Shown here piece by piece: positions 1 to 8,096 of a stretch of 25,599 bases of DNA. A program made the position numbers and the translations under genes. Numbering within the stretch: the first letter of the stretch is position 1; every line of letters begins with the position of its first letter. This DNA comes from JBFWPF01 sp050250135 (GTDB lineage Bacteria; Chlamydiota; Chlamydiia; Chlamydiales; JAFEGQ01): assembly GCA_050250135.1 (NCBI GenBank), contig JBFWPF010000030.1, forward strand, positions 1-25,599, given 5' to 3'. The notes under the pieces are model-generated. The model was not told where the DNA came from. It was given only the letters and a program-made list of their open reading frames with translations, and ran no database searches.

Positions 1-155
1 CACTTAGAAGGCGAGGAGCCGATTTTTTCTCTTATCTGGAGATGGCAGTTATGACCTATCGATCGGGTAGCTCAAGTCCCCCTTTGCCGGTTGCTTAACT
101 GCGTCTACATGCACTAAACGGGTACGCTAAAGCCGCTAAGGCCATCACTATTTTA

Positions 156-184
156 TTGACAAATATTGCCCCTTTTTTTAAAAT
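156..184 (+). promoter_or_regulatory. sigma70-type promoter of the HECT-domain gene
   Basis: A perfect -35 box TTGACA (156-161) is followed after exactly 17 bases by TAAAAT (179-184). Transcription would start near 191, giving a leader of about 17 nt with a purine-rich AAGAAG (195-200) before ATG 208. The promoter overlaps the alternative TTG starts at 156 and 166 and so argues against them. This is the best promoter match I noticed in the window. Confidence 0.75.
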
Positions 185-207
185 ACTTCATAAAAAGAAG
201 CTTTTCG

Positions 208-1605
208 ATGACAAGAATAGACGATGCAAGCCGCTTTCTCCAGGAAAACCCCATTGCCTTTGGCGCCCTTCAAGTAGGAGGCCTTGGCCTTGTGGTGTTG
301 GGGCTGGTTCGGCCCTTCCTCCCCTTGGGTCCGATCTCTCCCCTTACAAAGCGAGCTATCTTCATTCTACCGGGAGCGCTGCTACTCATTGGGAGCCAAG
401 CTCTCCATGATCGGAGGATAGAGGAGACAGAGATTCCCCCCTCGACCACACAGCCATTGCCCCCCCTTACCTCTTTTTCCGTTGTGATCCCCCAAGATTA
501 CCGAGCATTCCGTGAGCAAACGGATCATATGGTGGAGCTAACGGCCTCTCGAGCGACGGTCGCTGAGCACCCGGCTATCTTGCTCAAGCAATTGGCACCT
601 CTCATTCTACACGCCCTGGGCAGCGTCGATGATACCTTCTCGTTTCCCAATCTGCGTCTTTACTTTGAAAAGGAAAAGGGGATTGGGGAGGGCGTTACAC
701 GAGATCTACTGACCGACCTGTTTCAGGGGCTGCCACAAAAACTGGGAATGAAACAGGCCCCCAGCAGCACTCGCTATATTCCAGATGGGGATTCCGACCT
801 AGATGCTTATGAAGCCTGGGGAATAATGCTCCCTCTCTTCTACTATTCTCAATATGTTCTTTATTCTTCCCCCCTCATTCTAGATGAATCGGTGATAACA
901 ACGGCTTTTCAATTTACCGATGATGAGCTAGCCGCTCCCCTTGAGAATCTTTCCCAGAGGCGCAGACTTGAGTTGTATCGAATACTGATCGAGTCGCAAG
1001 GTCTACGGATCAAAACCGATGAAGCCTTTGAAGCCCTAAAGCGAGGAGAGGAGGAGGCCAATCGATATGCCGAAGAGTTTCTGGGGGGTATCAGCATTAC
1101 TGAGTACCTTCTAGACGTTTTTGAGCGTAATGGAGCGGATAAGCAACTCCCAGCGATCCACGCTTTAGCTAGGGGGATGAAGCGGGCCTCTGATACCCAA
1201 AAGGGATGGAAGGCATTGCGTAAGATTGACCCCTCTACTTTTAGCGACAAGGCGCAAGGGACCGAAGATCGATCGACTATCGCCAATGCCTTTTGCTATT
1301 CTGATGAGAACGAAAGCCTCGGCCACACCTATGCGATGTGGATTCGGGAGTGGATCTTAGAGGAGGCCAGCCCTAAGGAGCTGCGCTTCATGCTGCAGTA
1401 CCTAACGGGCGGCGCCTCCCTTCCTCCAAACGTAAAGATAACGGTGACTGCCGATTCCGACAAACGGCGAAAAGAGTGCTACGTTACCACCTGTGAACGC
1501 ACTATTGCTTTTCCTGGATACTACATGGCCAACATGTGCAAGAGCGAATTTATCGCCTATTTCAAGGAGCAGGTCTTAAACAAGAGTGGCTTCAACGGCT
1601 ACTAG
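208..1605 (+). CDS. Membrane-anchored HECT-type E3 ubiquitin ligase-like protein
   Basis: This 465-residue protein has two hydrophobic segments (about 16-34 and 50-66) with a short Pro/Gly-rich loop between them, the bilobed pattern of chlamydial inclusion-membrane (Inc) proteins. The rest matches the eukaryotic HECT fold. FEKEKGIGEGVTRD (153-166) corresponds to the N-lobe signature FEGEEGIDxGGVxRE. A helix like FxxxGRxLGKAL follows near 205. LQYLTGGASLPP (396-407) corresponds to the C-lobe LLQFVTGSSRLP. The end, TTCERTIAFPGY, matches the catalytic HTCFNxLxLPxY, placing the thioester cysteine at Cys429, 36 residues from the C terminus as in genuine HECT enzymes. The family accepts ubiquitin from a host E2 on that cysteine and passes it to a substrate. 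ATG 208 is chosen because of the promoter and leader. The DNA looks more A/T-rich than priA or lysS, consistent with transfer. Family assignment is fairly secure; activity and an Inc-like location are inferred. Confidence 0.8.
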   Translation: MTRIDDASRFLQENPIAFGALQVGGLGLVVLGLVRPFLPLGPISPLTKRAIFILPGALLLIGSQALHDRRIEETEIPPSTTQPLPPLTSFSVVIPQDYRAFREQTDHMVELTASRATVAEHPAILLKQLAPLILHALGSVDDTFSFPNLRLYFEKEKGIGEGVTRDLLTDLFQGLPQKLGMKQAPSSTRYIPDGDSDLDAYEAWGIMLPLFYYSQYVLYSSPLILDESVITTAFQFTDDELAAPLENLSQRRRLELYRILIESQGLRIKTDEAFEALKRGEEEANRYAEEFLGGISITEYLLDVFERNGADKQLPAIHALARGMKRASDTQKGWKALRKIDPSTFSDKAQGTEDRSTIANAFCYSDENESLGHTYAMWIREWILEEASPKELRFMLQYLTGGASLPPNVKITVTADSDKRRKECYVTTCERTIAFPGYYMANMCKSEFIAYFKEQVLNKSGFNGY

Positions 1606-1610
1606 CATAG

Positions 1611-1641
1611 GTGTTCACGAGAGCTCAGCCCTCGTGAACAC
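1611..1641. terminator. Perfect 11-bp stem hairpin between convergent genes
   Basis: GTGTTCACGAG (1611-1621) and its exact reverse complement (1631-1641) enclose a 9-nt loop. It lies between the stop of the HECT gene (1605) and the convergent end of dsbH (1651). There is no T-run on either side, so termination is inferred from position only. The arm is identical for 11 bases to the outer arm of the large palindrome at 10124-10284, so it may instead be a remnant of such an element. Confidence 0.45.
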
Positions 1642-1650
1642 AGTGGGCCG

Positions 1651-2112
1651 TTACCGGTTGGCGAGCTGCTGGAGGTGCTTGGCGTAGGCCTCAGGACCCC
1701 CCTCCTTATAGCCCGTCTGGGCAATCTGACGGCCATTGCTGTCGACAATCACAACAGCAGGAAGGCCCCGAATCCCATACTGCTTCTGGAGCTTGTCCTT
1801 CTGCTCCTCCAGATCGGAGGACTGCCCCTTCATCGGCTGGTCGATCTCCAAGTAGACAAACTTGTCCCCCATCGACTCGGCAAACTCAGGCTTATCAAAG
1901 ACCTCCTTCTTCAGCTTCTTGCACCACCCGCACCAGTCGGAACCGGTGAAGAAGATCAGGATAGGCTTGTGCTCCGACTTAGAGAGCTCAACCGCCTTAT
2001 CATAGTTGTGAAGCCACTCGATTTTCTGCTTAGCCTTTGCCTCGGCAAGTGAGGGGAGCGCCGCTGTCAGCAAAAAGGTAAAGCTGAGCGCTGCAAGTAG
2101 GGTCCTTTTCAT
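1651..2112 (-). CDS. dsbH: DsbH-like periplasmic thioredoxin-fold oxidoreductase
   Basis: This 153-residue protein begins with a clear Sec signal peptide (positive MKR, hydrophobic core, cleavage near LAEA at 22-25). A thioredoxin fold follows, with the redox motif WCGWC (Cys61 and Cys64) and a GLP segment that supplies the cis-proline. Chlamydial DsbH is a periplasmic oxidoreductase proposed to keep the compartment reducing and to counter disulfide cross-linking of outer-membrane proteins. The neighbourhood of priA and lysS matches C. trachomatis CT778-CT781. The frame is open further upstream, but GGAGG (2119-2123) sits 5 nt before the ATG at 2112, and translation from there starts exactly at the signal peptide. 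ATG 2115 is a near-equal alternative. The promoter must lie inside or before the divergent DTW gene, where TATACG on the minus strand near 2140 is a weak -10 candidate. Confidence 0.85.
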   Translation of the reverse strand: MKRTLLAALSFTFLLTAALPSLAEAKAKQKIEWLHNYDKAVELSKSEHKPILIFFTGSDWCGWCKKLKKEVFDKPEFAESMGDKFVYLEIDQPMKGQSSDLEEQKDKLQKQYGIRGLPAVVIVDSNGRQIAQTGYKEGGPEAYAKHLQQLANR

Positions 2113-2170
2113 CATAGCCTCCATGGTAGGATTCGTATATGATGGTGCCCCAAAACCCCTTTTTGTTCCA

Positions 2171-2614
2171 ATGCGGAAAACCTTTATTTGGCGCCACCGA
2201 AAGGAAAATCTTAAGAAGTGCAGCCTTAGTGGGTTAGAGGGGGTGGAGGGGCTCGTCTTTTTCACCTACCCGACCGACCCCCTCCCCGAGTTAACGGGTG
2301 CTGTGGTGCTGCAGGTAGGAGCCCCTCCACTATCCCTTGAGGACAAGGATTGTGATCTCCTCCTGATCGACGGAACATGGCGCTATGCAGAGGTGATGGC
2401 GGGGCAACTTCCCCACGGCCTTGCGGCGCGGAGTTTGCCAGGCGGATCGGTCACCGCCTATCCCCGCAGGCAAGAGGTAGAGGGGGGGCTCGCCTCTGTG
2501 GAGGCCCTTTACCTCGCCCACCACCTTTTGGGTAGGAGGACGGAGGGGCTTCTCGATCACTACTACTGGCGAGGGCCCTTTCTCGAAAGGAATAGGGAGT
2601 TGCTATCTCGCTAG
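2171..2614 (+). CDS. DTW-domain protein, probable tRNA aminocarboxypropyltransferase
   Basis: The product has 147 residues from ATG 2171. WRHRKENLKKCSL near the N terminus resembles the HPxExxxxTxR segment of DTW proteins. LLLIDGTWRYAEVM carries the family D-x-T-W signature (Asp67 to Trp70), and LASVEAL (107-113) matches the conserved S-x-x-E-A helix. DTW and related Tsr3 enzymes move the 3-amino-3-carboxypropyl group of S-adenosylmethionine to an RNA base; bacterial members make acp3U in tRNA. The usual N-terminal zinc-binding cysteines are absent, so this is a short version. The frame also has an ATG at 2123, but it lies in the dsbH ribosome-binding region and the domain starts after 2171. 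It heads a compact run ending in priA. The substrate is inferred from the family only. Confidence 0.6.
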   Translation: MRKTFIWRHRKENLKKCSLSGLEGVEGLVFFTYPTDPLPELTGAVVLQVGAPPLSLEDKDCDLLLIDGTWRYAEVMAGQLPHGLAARSLPGGSVTAYPRRQEVEGGLASVEALYLAHHLLGRRTEGLLDHYYWRGPFLERNRELLSR

Positions 2615-2635
2615 GAACGGTGTATCATCTGATCT

Positions 2636-3337
2636 ATGCACCGTTTCACCTTCTATGGACAAAAGCCGGGGGTGCTGTTTCAGTTCCTCCTCGATCAGTT
2701 CCTCAGCGCCTTTGGTGAGGTGAAGGCGATTCAGAAGCTCTGCAACCATCTCTCGACTGCAACCGATTGGCAGGTCTCCCACATGATGGCCGCCCTTGGC
2801 CGCCTGACGGGCCACCCCTTAAGCGATCCCACCCCCTCTTGGGAATCGGATCGGGGCCATCTTGGCAATCTCAAGCACTTAGCCACGACCTTCTCGGAGC
2901 TCTCCGATTATGGGGAGGCGCGGGAGCTCGCAGGGGCGGTTGACCGGGCCTTCTTTTCGGCCTTGGAGGCCCGCGATACCCTCCCCCGTTTTTTGCGCAG
3001 CCCCCTTCAAAAGGAGCGGCTCCAGGTAACGGTCCTCTGCACTCCCCATCTCCGGCGCCTCGTGGAAAATGTGGAGCGGATCGGCAACCTCATCCCCTCG
3101 CTGATCGCCCATTTCCGCGAGGAGGAGAATGTCCTCCTCTTTTTGCTTAGGAGGCGCCCCGACTTCGATAGCCTCTACGGCACCTCTTTCACCAAAAACC
3201 TCCTCCAGATGATGTTCCCAGAGGGGCTGCGGGAGCTTCAGGTGGTGATGGAGGAGCGCTACCGAAAGCGGGGGTTTGAGAAGCTCGCCGAGTCGGTCCG
3301 CCACCGCCTGGCCGACATCCAGCTGACGAGCCCATGA
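2636..3337 (+). CDS. Conserved-looking hypothetical protein, upstream of priA
   Basis: This 233-residue soluble protein has no signal peptide or membrane segment. It is rich in Leu, Arg and Glu and reads as mostly alpha-helical, for example LRRLVENVERIGNLIPSLIA. I recognise no domain. It starts 21 bases after the DTW gene and its stop overlaps the next start by four bases (ATGA at 3334), so it is probably co-transcribed and translationally coupled. No strong Shine-Dalgarno precedes ATG 2636. C. trachomatis has one hypothetical gene (CT779) between priA and dsbH; this gene or the next could be its counterpart, which I cannot decide by eye. Confidence 0.7.
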   Translation: MHRFTFYGQKPGVLFQFLLDQFLSAFGEVKAIQKLCNHLSTATDWQVSHMMAALGRLTGHPLSDPTPSWESDRGHLGNLKHLATTFSELSDYGEARELAGAVDRAFFSALEARDTLPRFLRSPLQKERLQVTVLCTPHLRRLVENVERIGNLIPSLIAHFREEENVLLFLLRRRPDFDSLYGTSFTKNLLQMMFPEGLRELQVVMEERYRKRGFEKLAESVRHRLADIQLTSP

Positions 3338-3807
3338 CCCCTAGCGAACTGGCCAGCGCCCTTTTGGAGGAGATTCGGATCGCCTACCCGGAGGGGGGAT
3401 ACCTACTGGTACCGCCTCAAAGGAGCGAGCCCTCCCCCCCCAAGAGAGTGACCCCTCCGCACGTGAGTCCCCTGCCCAAAACCCTTTCGGGGCTAAAGCT
3501 GACCAGCTACATCCCCACTCCGATACTCCTCGTCCACTGCGGCGAGGGGGGGGAGATGCTCGAGCGCTTGGCAACCGCTCTTACCCAAAAGCGGGCCTCG
3601 GCTCAAGTGGTTGAGGTGAAGGAGGCCCCCCCTACCCTCTTTACCAGCCCCCTCGTTAAGCTGGTCGTCCTCACCCCAAGGGCTCAGGCGGCCCTCCCTC
3701 AACTGAAGATCAGAGCTCCCCTCTACATGATGGAGGAGCCCCAGGCCTACCTCGACAATCCCGCCCTCCGCAAGCCCCTCTGGGAGGCCCTGTGTGCCCT
3801 CCTTTGA
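3334..3807 (+). CDS. Hypothetical protein overlapping priA
   Basis: This 157-residue protein has a Pro-rich N-terminal third and a C-terminal half with an alternating strand/helix pattern (TPILLVHCGEGGEMLERLA, then VKLVVLTPRAQAAL), suggesting a small alpha/beta fold. The ending, with DNPALRKPLWEAL, reads as a terminal helix. No catalytic motif is visible. Its ATG overlaps the previous stop and its own end overlaps the start of priA by 16 bases, so coupled translation of the three genes is likely. The position matches the small hypothetical gene next to priA in Chlamydia (CT779), a possible homologue. Confidence 0.7.
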   Translation: MTPSELASALLEEIRIAYPEGGYLLVPPQRSEPSPPKRVTPPHVSPLPKTLSGLKLTSYIPTPILLVHCGEGGEMLERLATALTQKRASAQVVEVKEAPPTLFTSPLVKLVVLTPRAQAALPQLKIRAPLYMMEEPQAYLDNPALRKPLWEALCALL

Positions 3808-5984
3808 TCTATGCTCAGGTCCTACTGGATAAGGGGCCCAAAACGCCCCTGACCTATGCGATTCCTGAGGGGCTGACGGTCACGAAGGGGTGCCGGGTCC
3901 GGGTGCCGGTGAAAAGCACCTTGCGCGAGGGGACCGTCTCGGAGCTGATCGCCGACTCCCCCTACCCGGCCAAGGCGATCGACTCGCTCATCGCCAGCCC
4001 CTTTCCCCCCGACCTCCTCAAGCTGGCCGAGTGGCTTGCCGACTACACCCTCACCCCCCTAAACGTTGTCCTCCGCACCCTCCTCCCCTCCGGCATCCGT
4101 ACTGGTGAGGGGCCAAAGACCCAGCTAGCGGTCTCCCGTGCTAAAAGCCGCGAGGAATTGCGCCAGGTAGCGGCGCTTCTTCGGAGCCGCTCCCCCGCTC
4201 AAGCGGCCGCTCTCGACCTCCTCCTCTCCATGACCAAGGAGATCCTCCTCACCCAGCTTTGCGAAGAGGGCGGTGTTACCCGAGAGACGGTTAAGGCGCT
4301 GGAGAAAAAGGGGCTCGTAGCCTTGCGCCCTATCGAAGTCGAGCGCTCCCCTCTTGAGGCAGCCGAGTATCTCCCCACCCCCCCCAAAACGCTGAACGGA
4401 GAGCAGCAGGCCGCTTTGGACCGGATCGGCGTTACCCTCCGGGCCCACCGCTATGAGACCCACCTCCTTCACGGAGTGACCGGCAGCGGGAAAACTGAGG
4501 TCTACCTCCAGGCGATCGACGGCGCCCTTGCGCTTGGCCGGGGGGCCATCTTCCTGGTCCCCGAGATCTCCCTCACCGCCCAGACGATCGAGCGGATCCG
4601 GAGCCGCTTTGAGGGGCGGGTTGCCCTCCTCCACCACCGCCTCAGCGATGGGGAGCGGCAGGATGGGTGGCGCCGCCTTGCCGAGGGGAGGGCCCAGATC
4701 GCCGTCGGCCCCCGCTCGGCCCTCTTTGCCCCCGTCCAAAACCTTGGGCTGATCATCGTCGACGAGGAGCACGAGAGCTCCTACAAGCAGACCGAGAGTG
4801 CCCCCCTCTATCACGCCCGCGACGTCGCCGTCATGCGGGGCCACCTTACCCGCGCCTGCGTCCTCCTCGGGAGCGCCACCCCCTCCCTCGAAAGCCTCTA
4901 CAACGCCCAAATCGGCAAGTACACCCTAAGCCGCCTGACCCAGCGGGCCGATAGCGCTGCCCTCCCTACCCTTCAGATCGTCGATATGCACACCGCCCTC
5001 GCGCGGGGGAAAAATCCCCTCTTCTCCCCTCAGCTCCTCGACGCCATCGAAAAGCGCTTCCAGGCTGGCGAGCAGAGCCTCCTCTTCCTCAACCGGAGGG
5101 GCTACCACTCCCTCCACTTCTGCCCCGAGTGCCGCGAGTCGATCTCCTGCCCCCATTGCACCCTCTCCCTTACCTACCACAAGGGGGAAAACGCCCTCGC
5201 CTGCCACCTCTGCGACTACAAGCTCTCTCCCCCCCCAAAAAGCTGCCCTACCTGCGGGGGCGCCACCCTCACCTTTAAAGGGGCGGGGACCGAGCAGGTC
5301 GAACGCTCCCTCCATGCGATCTTCCCTGAGATCCGCACCCTCCGGATCGACGCCGACACCACCCGCCACAAGGGCTCCACCGACCGCCTCTTCCGCTCCT
5401 TCCGATCGGGCAAGGCTGACCTCCTGATCGGCACCCAAATGATCGCTAAGGGACTCCACCTCCCCCAGGTCACCCTTGTCGGCGTCCTTAATAGCGACAT
5501 TACCCTCCAGATCCCCGACTTCCGCTCCTCAGAAAACCTCTTCCAGATGATCACTCAAGTAGCGGGCAGGGCGGGCAGGGGGGCCCTTCCTGGCACCGTC
5601 CTCATTCAAAGCTGGATGCCCGACCATCCCACTATCCAGCTTGCCGCTAAGGGGGATGGGGAGACCTTTTGGCATCAGGAGCTCGAGAGTCGGCGCCTTT
5701 TTAACTTCCCCCCCTTCTCCCGCCTTGTAAAAGTGCTGCTCTCTGGTCCCTCCCAGCAGGAGACCCATGCTGAGGCCGAGCGGCTCCGCTCCCGACTTGC
5801 CGTCGAAACCCTCCCTGTCACCGAATCGGGCTACTCCAAGGTCAAGGGGATGTGGCGCTTTCAGTTTCTGATGCGGGGGCAGAGGAGCCGCGACCTAACG
5901 GGGGCCTTTGCCGCCCTCCGCTACACCCCCCCCAAGGGGATCCGCCTCACCCTTGACGTCGACCCCCTCTCCACCTACTTCTGA
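3792..5984 (+). CDS. priA: Primosomal replication restart helicase PriA
   Basis: This 730-residue superfamily-2 DNA helicase has the full PriA layout. The N-terminal DNA-binding domain starts IYAQVLLDKGPKTPLTYAIPEG. Walker A is GVTGSGKT (228-235) and the DEEH box is at 324-327. The zinc region carries CPEC, CPHC, CHLC and CPTC pairs (about 444-488). The late helicase motifs are GTQMIAKGLHLP and TQVAGRAGRG. PriA recognises stalled or collapsed forks and reloads the replicative helicase. Length is normal for the family. The start is GTG 3792 inside the upstream gene; TTG 3804 would give nearly the same N terminus and cannot be excluded. The gene is strongly GC-rich with many C-runs, typical of the core genes here. 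Confidence 0.97.
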   Translation: MCPPLIYAQVLLDKGPKTPLTYAIPEGLTVTKGCRVRVPVKSTLREGTVSELIADSPYPAKAIDSLIASPFPPDLLKLAEWLADYTLTPLNVVLRTLLPSGIRTGEGPKTQLAVSRAKSREELRQVAALLRSRSPAQAAALDLLLSMTKEILLTQLCEEGGVTRETVKALEKKGLVALRPIEVERSPLEAAEYLPTPPKTLNGEQQAALDRIGVTLRAHRYETHLLHGVTGSGKTEVYLQAIDGALALGRGAIFLVPEISLTAQTIERIRSRFEGRVALLHHRLSDGERQDGWRRLAEGRAQIAVGPRSALFAPVQNLGLIIVDEEHESSYKQTESAPLYHARDVAVMRGHLTRACVLLGSATPSLESLYNAQIGKYTLSRLTQRADSAALPTLQIVDMHTALARGKNPLFSPQLLDAIEKRFQAGEQSLLFLNRRGYHSLHFCPECRESISCPHCTLSLTYHKGENALACHLCDYKLSPPPKSCPTCGGATLTFKGAGTEQVERSLHAIFPEIRTLRIDADTTRHKGSTDRLFRSFRSGKADLLIGTQMIAKGLHLPQVTLVGVLNSDITLQIPDFRSSENLFQMITQVAGRAGRGALPGTVLIQSWMPDHPTIQLAAKGDGETFWHQELESRRLFNFPPFSRLVKVLLSGPSQQETHAEAERLRSRLAVETLPVTESGYSKVKGMWRFQFLMRGQRSRDLTGAFAALRYTPPKGIRLTLDVDPLSTYF

Positions 5985-6040
5985 CCCCTGATCGCGACGC
6001 GGCTTGTCAAATGGGAGGGGGTGTGGTAGAGGAGGGGTAT

Positions 6041-6196
6041 ATGATGGCTGCCCTCTTTGTGATCTTTGCCCTGGCCCTCTTTCTCGCCTGGATCGGCTTT
6101 AGAACTGCGGCGATAACGGTGGCCCTCGTCAACCTGTTGCTCTGCCTAGCGATGCTCTGGCACCACGCCACCACCATCCTCCAGATCCGCCTATGA
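6041..6196 (+). CDS. Small two-helix membrane protein paired with dsbB (DUF5993-like)
   Basis: This 51-residue protein is nearly all membrane: one helix at about 3-19, a short GFR turn, a second helix at about 23-41, and the ending WHHATTILQIRL. From memory, small proteins ending in a HHATDxLxI-like motif and annotated DUF5993 often precede dsbB in other bacteria, and this fits. GGAGGGG (6031-6037) lies just upstream of ATG 6041, which I prefer to the earlier ATG at 6011. Its stop overlaps the dsbB start by four bases (ATGA), so the two proteins are probably made together and may work together in the inner membrane. Function is unknown. Confidence 0.7.
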   Translation: MMAALFVIFALALFLAWIGFRTAAITVALVNLLLCLAMLWHHATTILQIRL

Positions 6197-6705
6197 TCGC
6201 CCTGATCCGCAACCTTAACGCCTTGCTGATCTATATGTTATGCGGCATCCTACTGGGCGCCTATGCGATCCAGATCTTTATGGGGGAGGTCCCCTGCAGC
6301 CTCTGCCTGCTCCAGAGGCTGGGGATGGTCGGGGTGGCCTTCGGCGCCTCCCTCAACCTCCGCTTTGGCCTCCGCCCCGCCCACTATGCGGTGATTTTGG
6401 GGATGGCGACCTTCGGAGGGGGGGTAGCCCTCCGCCAGATCTGCCTCCACATCTGCCCCGGCTTTCCCACCTTTGGCATCCCGGTGTGGGGCCTTAGCCT
6501 CTACACCTGGTCCTTCCTCACCTTTGCGAGCACCATCCTCTACGTGGCAATCCTGCTGCTGCTGCAAAACGGGAGGACCGACGCTCAGGGGGTTCGGATG
6601 AACCTCTTTGCCAAAATCGCCCTAGGGCTGATCCTTCTCGTCGCCCTAGCCAACGGGGTCACCACCTTCCTCGAGTGTGGCTGGGGACCTTGCGTCGATC
6701 ACTAG
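6193..6705 (+). CDS. dsbB: DsbB-family quinone-linked disulfide-generating membrane protein
   Basis: This 170-residue protein has four predicted helices and the DsbB hallmark CSLCLLQR (Cys35 and Cys38) after the first helix. RQICLHICPGFPTFGIP carries Cys84 and Cys88, and the C terminus has a further pair, Cys162 and Cys167. DsbB proteins reoxidise a periplasmic DsbA-type partner and pass electrons to quinone. No dsbA-like gene is next to it here, whereas Chlamydia places its dsbB (CT176) beside a dsbG-like gene elsewhere. Start ATG 6193 overlaps the preceding stop. The last bases overlap the convergent gene at the shared CTAG (6702-6705), leaving no room for a separate terminator. Confidence 0.88.
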   Translation: MIALIRNLNALLIYMLCGILLGAYAIQIFMGEVPCSLCLLQRLGMVGVAFGASLNLRFGLRPAHYAVILGMATFGGGVALRQICLHICPGFPTFGIPVWGLSLYTWSFLTFASTILYVAILLLLQNGRTDAQGVRMNLFAKIALGLILLVALANGVTTFLECGWGPCVDH

Positions 6706-8081
6706 TGCTTCTTTGGAACGACGATACTGACCAAAGCAGTGGGACGACTCTCCTTCATCTGATCGAAAAAGTCGGCGAGTCCCAGCTGCTGCTCAGGGGT
6801 TACGCCAGAGAGCCCTTTCGGTTGGTCGATCGAGCTCCTAAGCGCTGCAGCCACCTTTTCCTTCTCCCCAATCCACCAGTCCCAATTGTTCGAGTTGCGG
6901 AAGGCGGAGATGATCGTTGGCCAGTCGGGAATCTGGGCAAAGGGGGTCCCGTTGAACCCCTCTAACGCCCCTCTCGCCTCAGCGGCCTTGTGCTTGGTCG
7001 CGTACCAAAGGACCAGCTTCCCCATCACGGGAGCCGTGGGCTTAAGCTTGACTAAGTGGTCGAGCTGATCGGGCTTCAGCTCAAGCTCTGGGCTCCGCTC
7101 CATTTTGAAGGGGTAGTTACTGGAGGAGCACTCCGACTGGGCCCACGTTCCCAACCGACGCACCAGCTCCTTTTTGTAGGTTTCAGCAATACGGGTCTCC
7201 TTCTGACCGAAGTAGAGGGCAACCATATCGCCGATGGCCAGTTGCTGAATAATATTGGCTTCGATTGTGGCAAGCTGGTTGCGAAGGGTGCTCAGGGTTG
7301 CTTTCCAGTCGGTATCCCCCGAACGGGCCAAAACGGCGGTCCCGACGAGGAGGTCGAGCTGCTGGACGGGCTTATTAGCACAAGCCGTAATCACCTCTCC
7401 CTGCTTCTGGTCTGCATATCGGAAAAGGCTCGCCATCCGCTCAGCTCGGAGCTGGGGCAGCTGATCCTTCAATCCCTGAATCTGCCCGACTAGTTCTTTG
7501 GCCTGTTCGTTAAACCAGAGGACCTCCACAACGGCTCTACTCCCACAATGGATCAGCTGATGACGAAACTCATAGCCCTTTCCATTTTGTTTGAGATGGC
7601 CATTCAGGGCGTTGGGTCTCGCTGTCTTATCGATCGATCCGTTAGCCTCAAGCCCCCGTAGGAGGGGATCCCAAAGGGGGAATTTCCCCTCTGCCTCGTG
7701 CAGCAGGGTCGTCATCTGCTGGGCGGAGGCAAAGGTCGCCACGCAGACTAGCTCGTCTGCCTCCAGCTTTTGGATGGCCTCTGGGGTGATCCCTTTCTTC
7801 AGCCACTCCAGCGCTCTCTGGTTGTCGGTGATCTTGGTGACGATGACCTGCTGCGGCCGATGGTCTACCTTTTTCTCCTCTTGTTTTGAGGGGTTTTGGG
7901 GTGCCACGAGTTGTTTACGAGGGCTTACAAGCCACCACAACCCGAAGCCGGTTGCGAACAATCCAAGAGCTCCAAAAAGCCCCGTTAGGGAATCCTCTCG
8001 GTTTGGGTTGATCACACGCTGGAAAATACCCCAGAAGTCGATTGAGCTCAGAGAGTTCGAGGGGGAAGTAGAATCTGACAT
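6702..8081 (-). CDS. Unknown membrane-anchored protein, second gene of a two-gene operon
   Basis: This 459-residue protein has a short N-terminal tail, one hydrophobic segment at about 36-52 (FGALGLFATGFGLWWLV), a basic stretch, then some 400 residues of soluble, helix-rich sequence with many Gln, Glu and Lys. I recognise no domain. AAGGAG lies 7 nt before ATG 8081. It follows the gene at 8097-9065 after 15 bases on the same strand, so the two are probably co-transcribed. Its 3' end overlaps dsbB by 4 bp. The single anchor near the N terminus suggests an envelope or exported protein, but no cleavable signal peptide is seen. Confidence 0.75.
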   Translation of the reverse strand: MSDSTSPSNSLSSIDFWGIFQRVINPNREDSLTGLFGALGLFATGFGLWWLVSPRKQLVAPQNPSKQEEKKVDHRPQQVIVTKITDNQRALEWLKKGITPEAIQKLEADELVCVATFASAQQMTTLLHEAEGKFPLWDPLLRGLEANGSIDKTARPNALNGHLKQNGKGYEFRHQLIHCGSRAVVEVLWFNEQAKELVGQIQGLKDQLPQLRAERMASLFRYADQKQGEVITACANKPVQQLDLLVGTAVLARSGDTDWKATLSTLRNQLATIEANIIQQLAIGDMVALYFGQKETRIAETYKKELVRRLGTWAQSECSSSNYPFKMERSPELELKPDQLDHLVKLKPTAPVMGKLVLWYATKHKAAEARGALEGFNGTPFAQIPDWPTIISAFRNSNNWDWWIGEKEKVAAALRSSIDQPKGLSGVTPEQQLGLADFFDQMKESRPTALVSIVVPKKH

Positions 8082-8096
8082 CAGTTATCTCCTTGA

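Noticed and set aside
1..101. Two short open frames entering from the left edge (ending at 54 and 101) that could be the tail of an upstream gene
   Set aside because: Too short to tell coding from chance, and no recognisable C-terminal motif.
166..207. Upstream TTG starts at 156 and 166 that would extend or replace the HECT gene's N terminus
   Set aside because: They lie inside a perfect TTGACA-17-TAAAAT promoter and so precede the transcription start.
4125..4910. Long minus-strand frame opposite priA
   Set aside because: Mirror of GC-rich codons in priA, with low-complexity Gly/Glu/Ala sequence and no motif.
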